Shown here in pieces: positions 20,449-33,043 of a stretch of 64,000 nucleotides of DNA (position 1 is the stretch's first letter; each line of letters starts with the position of its first letter). The stretch covers positions 14,790,363 to 14,854,362 of the forward strand of contig CM040449.1 in assembly GCA_022749755.1 (NCBI GenBank), read 5' to 3'. The notes below the pieces were generated by a model that did not search any database, was not told the origin of the DNA, and saw only the letters and a list, made by a program, of their open reading frames with translations. The stretch is from Azadirachta indica. Taxonomy: Eukaryota; Streptophyta; Magnoliopsida; Sapindales; Meliaceae. The position numbers were made by a program, and so were the translations under genes.

Positions 20449-23400
20449 TCATGATTTATTGTCAATCCAAGTACCCACGCAGTCTAAACGAACATATGGT
20501 TCATGTCTTATGATTGTCTCTTCTTTTTCATAATCATTTAAGGGAAGTACATGAATAGTCAACCATCTTGGATCAAGTTGATATTCTACATAAAATACTT
20601 GTTTAGCCTGTGAGGCCAAAATAAAAGAATCAAATTTATATCCAATTCTATTAAGATCAACTATTGTTAATCCTAACTCATCAATTTTCACGCTGCCATT
20701 GCTATCAACTGAATCACATTTGAATATAGGCATCTTAAACTTGTTATAATCAAAATCTCAAATCTCCCAAATTATCCCATAGAACGTCATATTTGTAACA
20801 ACAGGATTTTGATCCTTAGAACTTGCAATTTACATTGTCTTTGCAAGCAACATTACACCACTATTTTGATGAACATGTGATGTATCTTTTTCCTTTGTTG
20901 AGTAACAGCGTCCATTGATTTCATAGCTTGAATACTTTATAACTTTAAATCGTGATCCATGAGCTATCCAACTTAAGTTTATGATATTGTATTATTGCTA
21001 TCCATAGGCTCATCTGTAATTTGAATGATTAGTTATGTTAATTATATTAAAATTCTTAATTGTAAGAGATTAAAAGAACTGACTTGTGCGTACTTACCTT
21101 TTCACAAAACCAGTTAATAAATGTGCAATGATGTTCATCTTGTAACCATTTCACTCTCTTTGCCTTGGTTCGATGTTCAAGCCTTAACACTTCTATGTGT
21201 TTCCTAAGATAACATAAAATATTTTGCATAGTAAAAAAATATAAAGATTATTAAAAATAATAAAAAATTTTCAAGTGAAGAAACAATTTTTACTTACTCA
21301 ATATAAGGTTGAACTTTAGTTATATTCTTTTAGCTATATTCTCTAATACATAACGATGTGCTTGCTCTCAATGCATTTAATCACTTATTTGCACGTGACC
21401 ACCAGCTAATGACTTGCCAATGCCTTTGCTATCATAGAGCTTACAAGATGGAATTTTAATGGCATTAACTTCATATAATATTTTGTGCAAAATTCTCAAG
21501 GTTCTTCTACAATATAACACTCTGCAATACATATTTCTGGCCGATTATGATTTCGAACATATCCTTTTAATACTTTCAAAAACTGTTCAAATGGATACAT
21601 CCAACGTAAGTAAACAGGTCCACATAATTTAACTTCTCGAATCAAGTGCACAGTTAAATGAACCATCACATCAAAAAATGATGATGTAAAATATTGTTCA
21701 AGCATTCATAAGGTGATCACAAGATCATTATATATCTTATCCAACTTTGAGACATCAATCACTTTTTTGCATAGAACATTGAAGAAGTAGCAAATTCTAG
21801 TAATTGCATACCTAACGTATTTAGGTAAAATAGATCAAATAGCCGAAGGCATCAATTGTTGCATCAATTATGAAAATCATGGGATTTAAGGCCATAAGGT
21901 TTACAATCTTGCATTCAGAAATTATTTATGAGGTTTGATGAGTAACCTTCTAGAACCTTTAAATCCCACAATGTCTTGCAGAATTTTTGTTTTTCAACCC
22001 TGGACAATGTATAACAAGCAGGAGGCAAATATGTTTGTTTCTCTTCTACCAAGGGTGCCAATTCATTCCTTAAATTCATCTCTTTAAGATCCGTCCATGC
22101 CGAAAGCCCATCTTTAGTTTTACCTGAAATATCAAGCAATGAATCAATAATAACATTACATATATAAATTTTAGATGATTAAAGTATTTAATTTACCTGA
22201 AATATCGAGCAAGTGCCAATAATACTATCACATACATTCTTTTCAATATGCATCACATCTAATACATTTCAAATATGTAAAGATTTCCAATATTCAAGCT
22301 CAAAGAAAATGGACTTTTTCTTCCAACAACCTTTTGAACCAACATCAAAACTATTGGATTGTTTCTTCCTTTTCCCAAAACAAAATTAAGACCTTCAACT
22401 TTACTCAATATTTCATCTCTATTTAATGGCAAAAGGGCTAATCCAAACTCTTGTTCTCCATTAAATGCTTTTTTCTGCCTTCCATATGGTTGATATCAAG
22501 GTAAAAATCTTTTGTGACCAGTGTAAGACATTTTCCTCCCATGCTTTAGCCTCTGACAATATGTCTCTTCACCACAAATAGGACAAATATAATAGCCTTT
22601 TACTGTGTCCTAATAAATTGCCATATGTTGGAAAATCATTTATTGTCCAAAACAATATGACTCTTAATGTGAAATACTCTTTTTTACATGCACATACGCA
22701 TTTATACCTTTCTCCAATAAAACTTTAAGATCCTCAATCAATGGTGCTAAGTACACATTAATGTCATTTTCTAGTTGTTTAGGCCCAAAAATTAATAATG
22801 TTAACATCATAAATTTTCTTTTCATACATAACTGAGGTGGAAGATTATAAATAATCAAAAAAATAGGCCAACAACTATATCTACTGCTTAAAGAACTATA
22901 TAAATTATCCATCAATTTTCCTCTCATTTTCATGCCACATCAAGTCTTAGGCTACTTCACTACTCTAAAGCATTCTTTTGAATCTTGGGGCTCTTTCTTA
23001 TACAATATGCAGTCATTGGGGCATGCACGTATCTTCTAATACTTTAAACCTAATGCATTTAATGTCTTCTCATACATAGACAAAGGCAATTCATTATCAC
23101 TTGGGAGTATATCACCTATCAATTGCAAGAATTCTGAAAAGCATTTATCAGAAATCCCATGTTTTGCTTTCAAATTGTACAACTTTACTAAAGCTGATAG
23201 TTTTGTAAATTTCGTACAATTTTCGTACAAAGGTTTCTCAGCATCTTCTAATAATTCCCTAAATTGTTCTAGGTTATTAGAATAATGATCTTCTGCAGCA
23301 TACACCATCTCAATCATACTACGCATAGGTGAATCAATATTATTAGGATATTCAACACATTTTTCTACTTTTGGTGAATCAATCCTAGGAGAAAATGGTT

Positions 23401-23623
23401 CCCCATGCCAAATCCATGTACGGTAACTCTGATCAATTTCGTTAAAAAATAGATGATCTCGTATCTCTTCAATACTAAGCTTACTGAAATTCCTACATCT
23501 TAGACAAGGACAACGAATAGCATTCTAACCATGCACATGATGTTGGCTAAATTTCAAAAAGCTTTCAACCCCAATCATATATTCTCGTGATTGTCTATCC
23601 ATTGTCATCCACAATTTGTCCAT
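20449..23623 (-). pseudogene. CACTA (En/Spm) TNP2-type transposase, decayed
   Basis: Reading the minus strand from the ATG at 23623, the order is that of plant TNP2 transposases. First comes a transposase-associated N-terminal domain (about 23620-23330) with the zinc-type CPCLRCRN and DHLFFNEIDQSY. Then come the linker and the start of the transposase with EKPLYENCTKFTKLSALVKL (near 23200), the transposase core with SCWPIFLIIYNLPP (near 22850), and further core with LPPACYTLSRVEKQKFC (near 22000). A DUF4218 block has SFFDVMVHLTVHLIREV (near 21670), and a DUF4216 block ends the frame with LGLTIVDLNRIGYKFDSFIL (near 20650). An intron donor AAAAG|GTAAGT remains near 21100. Many stops and frameshifts interrupt it, so it cannot encode active transposase. 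Terminal inverted repeats could not be located. Confidence 0.88.
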
Positions 23624-26038
23624 TTCTATTGCCACCTAATTTTATATGGTATAAGTTATTTTTAACAAATATCTAATTAAATAAAGACAACAAATAGGTA
23701 AAAAGTGAAAAGATAACACATCGAACAAATAAATTAAAACTAATGTCAGACAAAAATATGACAATATAATAAAATATAAACTAGCTACATCATATGCCAT
23801 ACATCATGAGTTATTAAAATTCAGAAATATTCAAATCTTACAACCTATATCAGTTTTAATTATGTGAATTTAACAAATCATGTAAATATAATGCATTTTA
23901 AATTTTATTTAAACATTTGAAATATAATGCACACTTCCAGCCAACAACACATCACAACATATTTCACAAGCAATAAAATTAATTTTTTGCTTCTATATCT
24001 ACTTGCTGCATAAAATTAATTTATGGTATTGAATAAGAATTATCTAAATGTGCAAAATTTTTAGTAAAATTTTCAACTTAACAAAATTTCTAGATTTACA
24101 ATAGGTTAATAGTAGTCATTATTTATTGAGTAACCATCAAGAGGTGATGCTGCTGTAAGTTAATTGATTAATTACTAAATAAGCAAATTATGAATAAAAT
24201 AAACATTAATAATTATCCAGAATCCCACAAACTAAATCATTTATTAAAAAGAAAAACGCAACAAAATGTATATTACTAATGACACCCTCTTTACAAAAAA
24301 TAAGTAAGAGTGGCAGGGATAATAAAGAGAGACCAATACAGCACACTATCTTTCAATTCATAAATTTAATAAATACAAATCTAATCCAATACAAAAAGAA
24401 AAACAAAAGAAAAAAAGGTTGTTCTATTTGTATAATAATTAAATATTCGATATAGAAATGTCCTTTACCCTTAATTGAAGGAATGGCACCTTATTGTTTT
24501 GAAATAGAACTTGCATCTTATTGCAACAGAAGCCTGTTGAATTATGTCGGCAGCAACTTAATTCGTCAAATTAAAGTGTCAAATCAACAATATATTAAAA
24601 AATGAAATTGTTCCATCATAATTTACCATAGACAACAGCACACAACAACTAGGAAGCTAATAGAAATATCCAAGCAACTAGCAGCAACAAAACCTAACAA
24701 GCACAATAAAACCAAGAGAATAAGGTTCTCTTCTTGGCATTACTTGTTTTTTCACAGTAAAGGTTTAGGCACTGCCAGAACCTATTAATATGTTTTCAGA
24801 CAATGCAATGGTAAATAAAATATTAGTTAACAAATATTATTGTGTTTAAACTTTTTGTGCAATCAAAAACGAAATTATAGCTTTTTTCTAACATCCAAAA
24901 GATTTTATTCCTGAAACTGATTTATGTTCATGTTACAATATAATATAAACAAAATCTGGAAAATCAAACAAGCTAACATAGAGATCAAATAAACAAGAAA
25001 ATAACTTCAAAATAAATAAATGAATCGAAAGCATGCCATCTTTGACATTGAAAAGAATGGAATTTAATAAAGACTGAAAACAATAACGTAACTACAACGG
25101 ATATCTTTAACATAAAGCATTGAATAATAACCTCTAATTATATCAATATTTTAGTAAAATCAAGTGAAATTAAAATTATAATTAATTAAGGCATCGTATC
25201 AGATTTTAATATGCAAAAATAATACCGAGTCAACTAATGAGATCATAAAGCATTGAATGCTAACCTCCAAACAAATCAACTTCCAAATATATGAACAATT
25301 GATTAAGATGCTCGTCTGGACAAATAATTTTAGTGCTTGCCAAGACAATAGAAGAGAGGATATTTGATAATGCATATTTTTTAAACAAAATAAAATACTT
25401 CTAATATAATCATTTGATAAATGAAAAATAAAAAGAAACAAGGTCGCTTTTCACAATGTAGGGAAAAACTTTTTGATAGTATTTGGATAGCCGACAATAC
25501 CGTTTTTGCATAAAGAAACTTTCACAAGGTCAAAAATAAGAAAAAAAAAATTAAAGCATAATAGATAACATAACACAACACTACTTATTAACTTACTGGA
25601 AAAAAAAGCAAATTTGATTTGTTTTTTTAGTGCCTGCAGTGAAAAAGCTGTGGATAGTTGTTTGAATAAATTTATGGTAATTTTCTTTTTGGTGAGTTTT
25701 GGTTTATAAGGGTTTTCGGGTGAATCAAGATTTGATATGATGTAACTATTTTGGGTGGTAATGATGGAGAGTTAATGGGATTTGGCGGGCTACACTTTAG
25801 TGATACATTTTGCTTATTATTTGAATGATTGGAGCTAAGATATTGACAAAGTCAAAATGAAAATTGTAATTTTTTTCACATATAATAATTTAAATAACTA
25901 AAAATATTATTAGTACCATTTAAATTAAAAGATAATAAAATTACTTTTTTATTAAATCAAAAGTATAATCATGCACTAAAGGACTCTATTCAACTATCGT
26001 GACATTTTATCTTCTTTACTATTTAAAATTTAACAGCA
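23624..26038. other. 5' flank of the CACTA element, no gene
   Basis: AT-rich sequence upstream of the minus-strand transposase, presumably part of the CACTA element. No terminus of the CACTA type could be fixed. Nothing coding was recognised. Confidence 0.4.
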
Positions 26039-26043
26039 ATCAC

Positions 26044-27255
26044 TGTTGACCTTGAGGTCACACAAATCTGAATTTTGATAATTACAAAATACGCCGTACA
26101 ATCCAAGAAGAGGAAAAGGAAATCAAGTTCAAATTAAAGTATCAAGATACAAGTGCGGTAACTTTTTATATTTTCATAAATATAAACTTGTATGTAATTG
26201 TGTATGTTGATTTTGTGAAGCTCAAGATTCCTTCTAAATTTCTTTTATTAGATTAAAATTTAAGTTTTTAATAACTTCAGTTCAACTACTTCTCAAAAGT
26301 TCAAAACCTGAAATTTGGACTAAAGTGCAAAGTTTTCAAACCCTCAAAGTGGACTAAAATGTAATATTTTTAAAACTGCCAGAAAACAGGTTTAGAGAAA
26401 TTTGGTCCAACAAAACCGATTCAGACTGATTTGGTCGACCGAACCAGACCGATCAGTTAGCCGAGCCAGTGACAAAATATAAGGTTTTTGGGTCGGTAGA
26501 CCGAACCGAACTAGTTGATCAACCAAACTAAACCAGCCGGTCAATCGAATCCTGCAAATCAGTCAACTGACTTCCTGGTTTTTAAACACTACTTTCTGCC
26601 ACCTTCTTAGTTGACCGAGCTGACATCATTGGTCGACCAACTTGCACAAAAATTTGAATTTTTGGGTTCCTAACGACTAGTAACAGCTAGTTTTCTAAAC
26701 TATTATAAATTAGGGATTTCAAACTCCTTTTTTCAAGTTTTGCAAAATCATTTTAGAGTTACATATATTATAACAACATCAAGCAACATCATCTTGAGCT
26801 ACAAATCATCATATACATGTTAGGATCTCCAAGAGCTTTCGTTTTCATCATCTTTAATTGAGGAGATCAATCTTGTAAGTGTATATTTTAATTATATTTC
26901 TATTTTTGTTGTAAGAAAATGAAAGAGAAAGGCTTTTTACTAGGTTAAGAGATTGTGAGTGTTTAGAGTGAGCCAAACCTTATAAGAGTTGTAGAATATT
27001 GAACACTAGATTGTAAAATTGTGAAGTCTTATGGAATTAAGGCTTGGTGATAGTAAATACTTCAAGTGAATCTTGAAAGAGTGGATGTAGGCAGGTTGTT
27101 GCTGAACCACTATAAATTTGCGTATTTATTTCTCTATACTTTAAACTCCTTTATTTGTGTTTTGATTGTTTAAGTTGATTGTTTGGGAATTTTATTGGAC
27201 ATATTACTGGAAACCCAATTCACCCCCTCTTTTTGGGTTGCTTATTATCATTTCA
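26044..27255 (+). repeat. 5' LTR of element 2
   Basis: 1212 bp, starting TGTTGACCTTGAGGTCACAC and ending ATTATCATTTCA, with the standard TG...CA ends. It contains an array of GGTCGACCGAACC-like motifs at 26432-26660. Paired with the 3' LTR at 33044. Confidence 0.93.
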
Positions 27256-27257
27256 AT

Positions 27258-27270
27258 TGGTATCAGAGCT
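27258..27270 (+). other. primer-binding site, initiator Met tRNA
   Basis: TGGTATCAGAGCT lies 2 nt after the 5' LTR. It is complementary to the 3' end of plant initiator Met tRNA, the usual primer of copia elements. Confidence 0.9.
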
Positions 27271-27306
27271 CGATTCTCTTGTGAAAGATTAATCATCTTA
27301 GAGTAG

Positions 27307-28900
27307 ATCCAACGGTAACCCTAGGACATATAGAAGGTCAATCAACTTCTAGGCCTCCATTTTTTGATAGAAATGACTATCCTTATTGGAAGGTTAGAAT
27401 GAGAATTTATTTGCAAGCATGTGACTATGAATTGTGGCAAGTAGTTGGTGAAGGACCTAGGATTCCCATGAAGAAAAAAGAAAAAGGATAAGAGGTTCCT
27501 AAGCCTAGTCGAGAATGGGATGAAACTGACAAGAGAAATGCCACCTTAAATGCAAAAGTTGTAAACACCTTATATTGTGGGGTAGATAAGAAAGAGTTCC
27601 ATAAAATTTCTGAATGTGAGATAGCCTATGAAATTTGGCATGCCTTAGAGGTAGTGTATGAGGGTACAAGCCAAGTGAATGAATAAAAAATTAGTAGACT
27701 TACTAGGCAACATGAGCTGTGCAAGATGGAGTCACATGAATCCATCCATACCATGTACACTAGGTTTACGGACATTGTGAATTCCCTCAAGGCTCTTGGC
27801 AAAACCTCCTCCAATAGTGAGCAAGTCAAGAAAATTTTGAGATCCTTGCCTAAGGAGTGGAGGGCAAAGATGACAGCCATAGAAGAAGCTAAAAATCTCA
27901 ACACACTTTCCATTGATGATCTCATTGGTTCACTCATGGATTATAACAAAAAAATTTTAGATGACCAAGTGGATGAAGACAAGAAGAAGAAAAACATTGC
28001 TTCTACGTCATCAATAATTAAAAGTGATGATGAAGAAGAAGATGACAATGAAGAGATGATTGCTTTCATGGCAAAGAAGTTCAAAAGCTTCATAAGAAAT
28101 AAGAAGAATCTTGGAAGAAGGCCCTTCAAATAGTTTGTAGGAGAGCATCAAAAGGGTGAGAGGAGTAAGAGAAATCAACTTATTTGTTACGAATGCAGCA
28201 AATCTGGGCTTGTGAAAGTAGACTGCCCACTCCTCAAATTCAAGAAAGGGAAGAAAAAGGCAATGGTGGCAACATGGGATGATGATGAAGAAAACTCATC
28301 GATGATGATTCCTCAAATGAAGTTGCCAACATGTGTTTCATGGCTATTGGCAATGAAGAGGTATGCGATTTCGAACCTACTCATTCATATGATGAATTAT
28401 TAGGTACTTTTGAAGAATTACATGAAAATTTTGAAAAAGTGATCTCTAAGAACCAAAATTTTAAAAAGAAAATAAACATTTTGTCTAAAGAGATCACTTC
28501 TTTGAAAGAAATAAATGCTACTTTTGAAAAAGAGAAGAAAATATACTTGAAAGAAATTGAAAAGCTCAAGACACAAGCTTTTGACCAAAACAAAACTCTT
28601 TTAAAATTTACTAGAGGTCAAAAGAATTTAGAGCTACTTCTTGGCTCCCAAAAATATGTGTTTGATAAGTGTGGCATTGGTTACAAGTCTCATTCTAAGC
28701 AAAAGCTTTACAAAAATTATTTTGTGAACCTTCTCCTAAAATTGAAACAAATGCCACATGTACATATTGTAATATTTATGGGCATTTAAACAATAGATGT
28801 TCAATCAAGATGAATGAGTTAAGTTATAGCTTGAAATGGGTTCCAAAAGGAACCAATGTTAACACCTAAGGATCCAAGAAAATTTGGGTACCTAAAATCT
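27307..28900 (+). pseudogene. gag of element 2, broken
   Basis: Capsid-like gag of copia type: N-terminal block RPPFFDRNDYPYWKVRMRIY (about 27345-27405), then the UBN2 region with ILRSLPKEWRAKMTAIEEAK (27835-27895). A CCHC zinc knuckle at 28185-28226 has Leu where the His should be, and a long Lys/Glu/Asn coiled coil follows at 28400-28630. The place of the start codon reads ATC. In-frame stops stand at 27489, 27684 and 28131, and the frame shifts between about 28290 and 28330 and again near 28720. It cannot yield a full product. Gag normally packages the element RNA in cytoplasmic particles. Confidence 0.85.
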
Positions 28901-28929
28901 CAAATTAGTTCTTCCTATAGGTACCAAGG

Positions 28930-29216
28930 AGCAAAAAGTGGTTTCTCGATAGTGATTATTCAAGGCACATGACCGGCGATATCTCTCTTTTTTCAAGCTT
29001 TACTAAGAAGAAAGATGGAGGACTTGTCACATTTAGGGACAACACTAAAGGGCAAAACGATCGACTCCGGCAATGTAGGTAGTAAAGGTACCATTTTGAT
29101 TGAAAATATTTTATTAGTTGATAATCTAAAGCATAATCTTCTTAGTGTGAGTCAATTGTGTGACAAAGGGTACCAAGTTATTTTTTAGCCCATATCTTGC
29201 ATAATTAGAAGTTTAT
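28930..29216 (+). pseudogene. protease and pre-integrase remnant of element 2
   Basis: The aspartic protease region is recognisable from WFLDSDYSRHMTGD (28939 on). In the family the catalytic Asp is followed by Ser-Gly and then Cys; here Gly has become Asp and Cys has become Tyr, both explained by G-to-A changes, so the catalytic triad is lost. The downstream part with ILLVDNLKHNLLSVSQLCDK is the usual link towards the pre-integrase domain. It then stops abruptly at a deletion (see 29247-29278). Confidence 0.8.
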
Positions 29217-30008
29217 GTGATGATAGTATTGTGTTTGCTGGCATTAGATGTGGAAATGTATATGTTGATGTGGAAATGGGTATTTAGGAACAAGATGAAT
29301 GAATATGGTATGGTTGTTAGGAACAAGGCTAGATTAGTGGCCAAAAGGTACAATCAAGAAGAAGGGATTGATTTTGATGAGAAATTTGCACCCGTAGCTA
29401 GACTAGAGTCTATTAGGATGTTACTTGCATTTGCATGTTATAAGAAATTCATCTTGTATCAAATGGATGTTAAAAGTGCATTCTTAAATGGGTACATCAT
29501 AGAGGAGGTTTATGTTGCACAACCTCCCGATTTTGAAAATGAAAGTTTTCCAAATTATATGTATAAATTGACTAAAGCCTTATATGGTTCAAAACAAACT
29601 CCCCGAGCTTGGTATGAAAGGCTTAGTAAATTTCCTTTAGAAAATGGTTTTAACATGGAAAAGGTAGATACCTCATTGTTCATCAAGCATAAAGGGCATG
29701 ATTTACTTATTGTTCAAATTTATGTTGATGATATTATATTTGGTGCCACTAATAATGCCTTGTGTGAAGAATTTTCAAATTCTATGAGAAAAGAATTTGA
29801 AATGAGTATGATGGGAGAATTGAAGTTCTTTCTTGGTCTTCAAACCAAACAATTCAAGGATGAAATCTTCATAAATCAATCTAAGTACATCAAGGACTTA
29901 CTTAATCGATTTGGAATGAAGTTTTCAAAAAGAGCATTAACTCCGATGAGTTCAACACTCAAGCTTGATAAAGATGAAAAAGGAATCGATGTGGACATTA
30001 AAGTATGA
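29217..30008 (+). pseudogene. reverse transcriptase of element 2
   Basis: A 263-codon open frame whose first ~17 residues are deletion-junction sequence. From about 29272 it matches copia reverse transcriptase: WVFRNKMNEYG, NKARLVAKRYNQEEGIDF, FAPVARLESIR, YQMDVKSAFLNG, and the catalytic YVDD at 29721-29732 followed by IIFGAT. The N-terminal part of the domain and the whole integrase are missing. After 30008 the family sequence continues in another frame with frameshifts up to 30134. The catalytic Asp pair is intact but a working enzyme is unlikely. Confidence 0.88.
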
Positions 30009-30133
30009 TCGGATCCTTATTATATTGGACTGCTAGTAGGCCAAATATCATGTTTAGTGTATACTTGTGTGCACGTTTTCAATCATGTCCTAAGGAGTCT
30101 CATTTAGCCGCTGTATAACATATTTTCAAATAT

Positions 30134-30659
30134 TTGCATGGCACAATGAATTTAGTCTTATGGTATCTTAGGGGCACAGAATTTAAATTGATTAGGTATT
30201 ATGATGCAGACTTCGCCAGTAGCAAAGTCGATAGGAAAAGCACTAATGGCACATGTCATCTGCTAGGAAACTCATTAGTTTCACGGTTTAGCAAGAAACA
30301 AAACTCAGTTGCCATTTCTACTGCCAAGGCAGAATACATTGCTGCTGGCAGTTGCTGAGCATAAACATTATGGATGCAACATACACTTAGAGACTATGGC
30401 ATTGTTCTTTGATCATTCTCCTATCATGTGTGATAACACAAATGCCATAAATCTATCAAAAAATCCAGCTTGTCACTCTCAAGCAAAATACATTGAGATT
30501 AGGCACCATTTTCTTAGAAACCATGTTAAAAAGAGGGACATCTATATGGAATTGGTTCCTACGGAAAAACAACTAGCAAATATATTCACAAAACCCCTTA
30601 GAGAGGATAGATTTACTACTATTAGGCACGAACTTAGGATATTGAAAATCATGGACTAA
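30134..30659 (+). pseudogene. RNase H of element 2, frameshifted
   Basis: Copia RNase H in two frames. The first has YYDADFASSKVDRKSTNGTC and AISTAKAEYIAAGSC, ending at a stop (TGA, 30356). The second, from about 30411, has DNTNAINLSKNP, KYIEIRHHFLRNHV and EKQLANIFTKPL. DADF and AEY hold the family's acidic catalytic residues. The intervening ~55 bp contain stops and a shift. Confidence 0.88.
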
Positions 30660-31438
30660 TGCATACACTTATTTGGTGATAGATGTGTGAGCTTGAACTT
30701 ATATGTGATCATCTTGCCAATTGAATGCTCACTTTTATACATGCAATTTTGTATTATGAATGTCCTAGCATATCTGCACTTGCATTGTTCAAATATGTTC
30801 AAGATGTTTTACTTTTGTTGCTATTATGTTAATTTGTGCTTAATCAATTAACTTTACTTTGCATATTTATTTTATTTTGTTTGATTGCATTTGAATGGCT
30901 TAAAACGAAATATAATCAATTCATGATTAATGTTTCAATTTATGTTAACCAAATATAAACATCTAGGACCAAGATTGGACGGAAAATGGCCCCTTTAAAA
31001 AAAAAAAAAAACCCAAGCAACTTAGTCGACCGAACTAGGCAGAAGACTTTCTGCCACTTGCCCGGTCAACCGAACCGCCCAGACTGGTCGACCTAATCAG
31101 CAAGTCTAGTCAACCAAATTGACCATGTCCATTGACAGAATTCCTGACCATTTTTCACTCTATAAATTGGTCGATTGACCATCTTCTTCACTCATTCTTG
31201 ACCTCTTCTCTCTCTAAAATCACCATAAACATGCTCCTAAGCTTTCTCTCTCTAAAATATACCTTTTCCTAGCCAAAATCCTTCCAAATTCTTACCAAAT
31301 TCATCTTTCCAACCTTTCAAAACATATTTCCTTCCATAAATCCATCCCTTATCTTTTCAAAATCAATTTTCCCAATTTTAAAACCCTAAACCTTTATTAT
31401 TCATTACCTTTGTTGTTAGGCATCTAGTTACTTCTTAA
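30660..31438 (+). other. non-coding region between pol and the extra ORF
   Basis: No coding sequence. At 31022-31175 it carries a cluster of GTCGACCGAAC / GGTCAACCGAACC motifs, the same vocabulary as the LTR arrays. A run of 14-15 A lies just before it (about 30999-31012). CT-rich sequence at 31205-31250 resembles a 5' leader for the following ORF. Confidence 0.6.
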
Positions 31439-32626
31439 ATGGCTAGTTCACCAAAAAGGCGAAAGGGAAAATCTCAAAAGGTAGAAGCAAGTGAAACAAG
31501 AGCTAAGGTAAGGTTTGATAATTCCCTATTTGATTCTTATGCTTTGTTTAAAAGATATAAGGATTATTTTTCTACTAGACCTATAAATCTGGGTAGAATG
31601 ATTGATTGTGCGTTGTTGGATATGTTTAATTTTAAGGAGTGTTTTGACTATCAACAATGGGACCATTTCTTGACTTTTAAAAATGTTGTTTATCCAAATG
31701 TCATAAGACTTTTCTACAACAATATTAAGTATGATGAGCATATGCCTTATCTTTCCTCTAAAGTGAAGGGAATTGAAATTTTTTTAAATTATGAATCCTT
31801 AAGTGAAATCCTTGAAGTTCCTAACTAAGGATTTCGATGTTTTAGCTTTATGGATGATTTTTATGCTTATGTTGGGAGACCAAAGGAGGAAGTTTTTGAT
31901 ATCATTGGTGATGAAGAATTAAAACTGAATGGGGGATTTACCAATCAATCTCTTAAGCTCTCTTTAAAGAGCAAGATTTTACTCCACCTAATCTCCATTA
32001 TTGTGCTTTCAAAAGCCGGACATTTAGCGGATGTTGGTCATATGGATAAGTATCTTATTTATTGTCTTCTTGATCATCATTATGTTAACCTAAGCTCCAT
32101 TTTCATTCATAATATGGCAAGAATTGGTAGGCATCCTAAGACAACTCTTCATTATGGTCAATTTCTAAGCTTTATTTTTGAATACTTTGGAATTCCTTTT
32201 GAGAATGAGGAAACTATGGTAATACCCAAGCATGACATTTTTGATATTAAATCCATAGGAAGAATTGGTTATAAAAGGACTAATGATGGGAGATGGGTTA
32301 TGAAAGCTATACCTCAAGAATCCTCTTCTACACCTCACAATGTTAGAATCCATGATGAGGATGAAGAATCCCACATGGATACCATGTCAATGATATCCAT
32401 TCAAGGTCAAATTGAAGTGTTAAGAAATGAAATGGATACTAGATTTGGTGGCCTTGAGCATTCCTTTACCATGATACAAGCTAAACAAGATGCCATGCAA
32501 GCTAATATTGCTCAAATTCTTCAACATCTTCACCGTGAAGTTCTAGAGACATGTTATGATTTCATTGCATTATTGTTGTCTTTGTCTTGTTTTCTTTGTT
32601 ACCTTAGTTGCTTTGTTTTGTCTTGA
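31439..32626 (+). pseudogene. extra ORF after pol (envelope-like), one internal stop
   Basis: A 395-codon frame from ATG 31439 is interrupted by a single in-frame TAA at 31826-31828; the two halves are otherwise in the same frame. The N-terminus is basic (SPKRRKGKSQK). The middle has the look of the plant-transposon-protein domain carried by many Sirevirus ORFs (for example IFIHNMARIGRHPKTTLHYG). Residues of about 315-360 form a likely coiled coil, and the last ~20 residues are strongly hydrophobic, like a membrane anchor. In Sireviruses an ORF in this place is called envelope-like, on weak grounds; its real function is unknown. This one looks far less damaged than gag and pol. Confidence 0.75.
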
Positions 32627-33043
32627 ACTATTGTGTTATTTCTAATCAATTCCATGGTGTCATGAATCAATATTACTTTTGTTGTTATATTTTATGCTTG
32701 GATTTTATAACTTTCTCTCTTTCCACTACCTCTGTTTATATGTGTTTCATTACATTTATTATTTTTGATGATGCCAAAAGGGGAGAAAATATATTGTTGA
32801 GATTGCTTATGTTGTTTACTAGTCTTTGAGCTTGAATGTGGTGTTGCCCAAATGATCCAGATTGGAGTTGTGGAGAAGTGAAGTAAGCAAAACATAGAAG
32901 TGTTCTTGTTGTATTTGTGGTTGTAGTATCTTTTGTAGGGGGAGATTTTGCTCAAATTCATAGAGGGAGTTTTATATGAAAAAACAACTCTAAAGAATTC
33001 TTATATGGCTTAATTATTTTGTCATCATCAAAAAGGGGGAAAT
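32627..33043 (+). other. 3' untranslated region with repeated polypurine tracts
   Basis: Purine tracts occur at 32776-32789 (AAAAGGGGAGAAAA), 32938-32945 (AGGGGGAG) and, directly before the LTR, 33030-33042 (AAAAAGGGGGAAA). The first is preceded by GATGATGCC and followed by ATTGTTGA, echoing the sequence around the true tract. Plus-strand DNA synthesis would start at the last one. Confidence 0.7.
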
